DNA of 64,000 bases from Macrocybe gigantea (lineage: Eukaryota; Basidiomycota; Agaricomycetes; Agaricales; Callistosporiaceae): assembly GCA_011319805.1 (NCBI GenBank), contig SJRY01000320.1, forward strand, positions 124,001-188,000, given 5' to 3'. Positions 60,804 to 64,000 of this stretch are shown here, piece by piece. Every line of letters starts with the position of its first letter. Position 1 is the stretch's first letter. The notes beneath the pieces were generated by a model, which saw only the letters and a program-made list of their open reading frames with translations, searched no databases and was not told the origin of the DNA. A program made the translations under genes and the position numbers.

Positions 60804-62661
60804 AGCCGTGGGCTTCAATCACGTTCGCAAGTGCGTTCGTTTGCTCAGTAATCATCTGCGGCGCAGGTGTTGTGTCAGACGACCCGCTTGACACTGGCAC
60901 ATGCTCCGATTTGTCCGGAGCGGTGCTTGGATGCAATGTACAGATGTCCCATTTCCAATCTCATGTATGGGCGCGCTTCGATGGGGTCTACATATGACTA
61001 AAAAATACCAAGGCGACATCGTATCATGGAACTATACATTAATCAATGAGTGGAGTTGCCGCCTGAGGGATCGACTGCTCGACTACCCCGCGGCGGACGA
61101 CAATCGGCGACGATCACGGGGATCGCTTTCCCCACCGCGTGTGATGCGACATCGAAGGAGATGAAGTCCGCATGTTCGATCGAGGAGACGCAGCACCCAG
61201 CTGTATGGCAACATGAGCTGTCCGGAAGCAAATCACAATCACAGCGACGACAAGATCCTCGCCCGCCGCAGAATTAAAAAGACAGCGGATTCTATATACC
61301 ATAAGATCCACGGACCTGTTTTTGGTCACCTAGGGTCGATGAGAACCACCCGTACCTGAGGTTCACATGCTTGTTATAGAACTGCGCTAGTGGGGTTCGC
61401 GTTTTGGGTTATGGCCTCGGAGCAGTGATGCCCAGTTCAAATTCAAGAACGAAGGAGATACAGAATGCCTTAAATCCGTTCATTTTCGGATACCTTGGAG
61501 AAGATCTCAGTGGATCTGCACCCGTCGGCAAGCTGCAACATGCGATATTGTAACTCCCCACATCCTTGCATCCCACATGAGCACAACGCCGCACCGCATG
61601 CCGTCTTTCTACAGACGCCGTCCTTGCTTCGATCGCTCGTCAATTGAACGAATGCCATGGATGGAAGGTGATCGATCCTTCTCTTGTCTCCTCGGTTGTT
61701 CCTGTCGACGGATAATAGCTCAAGCTCCGCGAATATGATCATTCAACGAAACCCCCCACTGCCATGTGCTGAACTGTATAACGAGTAAGCATCACGTTGA
61801 GCAGCGCTCATGTGCCTCTTCTTTTTCGTACTCCTGCGACCGCCCGTGTGCTGGTTGCATCATTCACGGCCTATGACTCCAGAACCCGACCATCCGAAAA
61901 TTTTTGAACCGTGACCTCGCGAGCCGTCGTGTCGACCTGGAAGGGTCGGCGCTGAATAACCTATTAGTGTTCCAAGTCGGCTGCATCCATTCGCAAGGCG
62001 AGCCTGAAAATCATATTATTAACACTGTAATTGTATCACCCTTGTTCTTTATTTGGGCCGCGGACCACAAAAGAGAGAACGATCGTCAGGATCACGCCAA
62101 CCGCAAGTCAGTGTTGATGCGCGGGAGGCGATTAGCGACTTCTTGATGCGATGTCATGAAATGTCTGAATTTTGCTCTTCGGCGGGATCGACGGTCTTTT
62201 CACTGACGATCGAAATCTTGTTCCGGATTCAACTGTCCAACGCCACATACTTCGAAACCACAGTGCTGGGTATACAAAGCTCTTGACGGCCTCCGAGGCC
62301 AAAGTAACTTACCAAGAACATGCGTGCAACCGTCATCAATGTCGCATCGTCATCCGAGTGTCGACATCATGTTCTATACTTAGTCGCCATATGATTTCAA
62401 TCTTACCGTCGGGTCGCACGGTTCATCTTGTTACATTTCTATGCGAGGACTGACTGCGGTCATGGACATTTCACCCTCGGCAATTGCAAGTGACATCAGG
62501 AAAAGCCGCTCATATCGGAATCAACGAGCTTTAGTAGAAAAGAAAAGAAACTAAGCATAAACAAAATCAAGTAACCAAACGTGAGGCTTGGGACATGGGG
62601 CCAAACATTTCGCTTTTATGACTGCAGAAAATTCATCATCTAATAGATACGAAAGGTATCA
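60804..62661. other. Gene-free stretch
   Basis: About 1.9 kb without a supported gene. Short frames on both strands show no motif. One minus-strand frame near 61200-61300 is hydrophobic (AAGEDLVVAVIVICFRTAHV) but has no start or splice context that convinces me. The right end is probably the permease 3' untranslated region. Confidence 0.4.
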
Positions 62662-64000
62662 TCATTCATCGTCGGGCACCGGATCGTCGCTGCTCTGCAG
62701 AGCCTGCAGGACAAGTTCCCGACGCAACCATTTCTCCTCAGGAGTGAAGTACCAGGAAAGAACTCCAAAGACGGTGACGCTGCCAAATATGACGCAAGCC
62801 TGGCATTCGGTAATTAAGCCAAGCGAATGCAGGGTCAGACTTTAGGAACACATACAAAGTTAAACGTCTGAGCATCGACTGGGAAAGAAAACGGAGAAAT
62901 CATAACCTGCATATATAGTCAGTCGCGCGTCCTTGACAGCAAATGCTTCAGACTTGCCGCAAATACGATCCCGTTGAATATCACCGCGCAGATGTAAAAC
63001 GGAACAGAGAATTTTCCGAGGTAGAAATACGACGACTTGAACTGGCCACGTGTCATCGTAAGCCTCAGTAGCGCAATCAAGCCATAGGCTGCGATAGTGG
63101 GCACGCCGCCCGCCGATACGAGGGATGTGAAGGCGACTTGACTAGGTAAGATGGTACACAAGAGGGCTGCGCCGAAGAGGTAGATGACGGTGATCGCATG
63201 CCTGGGTTGGCCTTTTGAATCTACCTGGGAAATCCATCCGGACAGGGGAAGGACACCATCTCGAGCTACGGCAAATACGAGTCGGGAAGCTGCGACGATA
63301 GCGATGCTAGTATTCTGAGCAAGAAAGCCGTCAGCGAGAGAACGAGAAAATGCAAGGCAAAAAAAAAAAGGCTCACCAAGATCAAGCCAACAACCGCTAG
63401 CGCAGTCATGAAGGCGCTTCCGCCCCTTCCCAAAGCCATAGAGTAAACGAGCACGAATGGCTGGGGCGCCTCCAAGGAGAACAACGTGTCTAGATCTGGA
63501 GTGCAGAAAAGGAACAATATCGTAGTCGCAAATCCGAAAATGCCTGTGGCAATGGCGCTGGAGAGAATGCCTTTTCCGGCGACAATTCTAGCATTTTTCG
63601 TTTCTTCGGCGATATGTCCAGACGCATCGAATCCCGTCATCGTTCCCGCCGTGAAGAGGCTGCCAAAACGAAGTCAGTCAATGACACAGGTGACATTCTC
63701 TGGAGCAGATGCATACAATGAAAGCATCCAATTCCAACCAGCTGGCGCTCCCGTTCCATTGTCTAGTTATCAGACATGTCAGGAAATTCGGTGACATGGT
63801 GCGGCCTGCAGCTGGCATACTTACAGGTCGTGAGGAATGCTTCTTTTGCAGTACGGAAGCCATAGGTCCTGGAAACGCCGATAGGAAGCCAAATGACACA
63901 GAGGAGGAAATCAAGCATCATGACTCCAAGTGAAAATTTAAAGACGGCAGAGTAAAGTCTTGGCGGAAGGTAGTTGATCGCCACGGACAGGATCAGCAGG
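62662..64000 (-). CDS. APC-superfamily amino acid/amine permease, C-terminal part
   Basis: Multi-pass plasma or vacuolar membrane transporter of the amino acid-polyamine-choline family, close in flavour to fungal GABA/choline permeases. The 5' end is beyond 64000. Exons: 64000-63825, 63762-63717, 63659-63377, 63314-62958, 62906-62856, 62799-62662. Key family stretch is MTGFDASGHIAEETKNA, the conserved loop after helix 5. Hydrophobic helices follow: AIATGIFGFATTILFLFC, AFMTALAVVGLIL, SIAIVAASRLVFAVARDG, FGAALLCTILPSQVAFTSLV and VPFYICAVIFNGIVFA. It ends LQALQSSDDPVPDDE. The intron at 62907-62957 has the donor GCG|GCAAGT, a GC-AG intron. Frame intact. Substrate cannot be told from sequence. Confidence 0.9.

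Overview
The window looks like nuclear DNA of a basidiomycete fungus, probably Agaricomycotina. Genes are dense, most carry many short introns (about 47-65 nt, GT-AG, with a few GC-AG), several conserved genes sit head to head over short shared upstream regions, and the protein set is typical fungal housekeeping. I placed about 100 introns by reading conserved protein families across the frames. Exon edges are therefore inferred from reading-frame phase and splice dinucleotides, not from transcripts.

Layout, left to right. 1-1968: 3' part of RPC1, the largest RNA polymerase III subunit (+). 1969-5263: no supported gene. 5264-7659: DUF2433 phosphoesterase-like/RRM protein (-), head to head with MED13 (+, 7842-13439). 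13823-15650: a degraded multi-exon gene of unknown function (-). 16771-17378: 3' end of a gene for a tail-anchored protein (+). 17584-23368: a complete Ty1/copia LTR retrotransposon on the minus strand, with 309-bp LTRs and a GGAGA target duplication. 24137-25399: another gene for a tail-anchored unknown protein (-). 27156-28275: HMG-box protein (-), head to head with a PNUTS-like TFIIS-N/CCCH protein (+, 28591-32212). 33919-37728: glutamine-rich LIM-domain-binding (LDB1-like) protein (-), head to head with IMP3 (+, 38127-38886). 39251-45798: kinesin-3 (+). 47347-49392: cyclopropane-fatty-acid-synthase-like methyltransferase (-). 49393-53547: about 4 kb without a supported gene. 53548-54611: ARL2 GTPase (-), head to head with a class 3 lipase (+, 54761-57494). 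57822-58337: SPT4 (-), head to head with the SLC25A38/Hem25 mitochondrial carrier (+, 58577-59960). 60332-60803: a small single-pass membrane protein (+). 62662-64000: 3' part of an APC-family permease (-).

Functionally, many genes serve transcription and RNA: Pol III, Mediator kinase module, SPT4 elongation factor, PNUTS-like, LDB1-like, HMG and the IMP3 U3 snoRNP. Others serve microtubules (kinesin-3, ARL2) and lipid, heme or amine metabolism. They look like ordinary eukaryotic neighbours and not a single pathway cluster.

Three features stand out. First, many conserved genes need one extra base at one or more points to keep frame, always in the deletion direction and often in homopolymers, while other genes are intact. 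This most likely means an unpolished long-read consensus, and it affects every gene model here. Second, the retrotransposon has nearly identical LTRs, yet its polyprotein is cut by three in-frame TGA codons, each explainable as a CpG transition at CGA. Third, there are five GC-AG introns and several micro-exons of 7-21 nt. I found no CRISPR array, rRNA or convincing tRNA gene.
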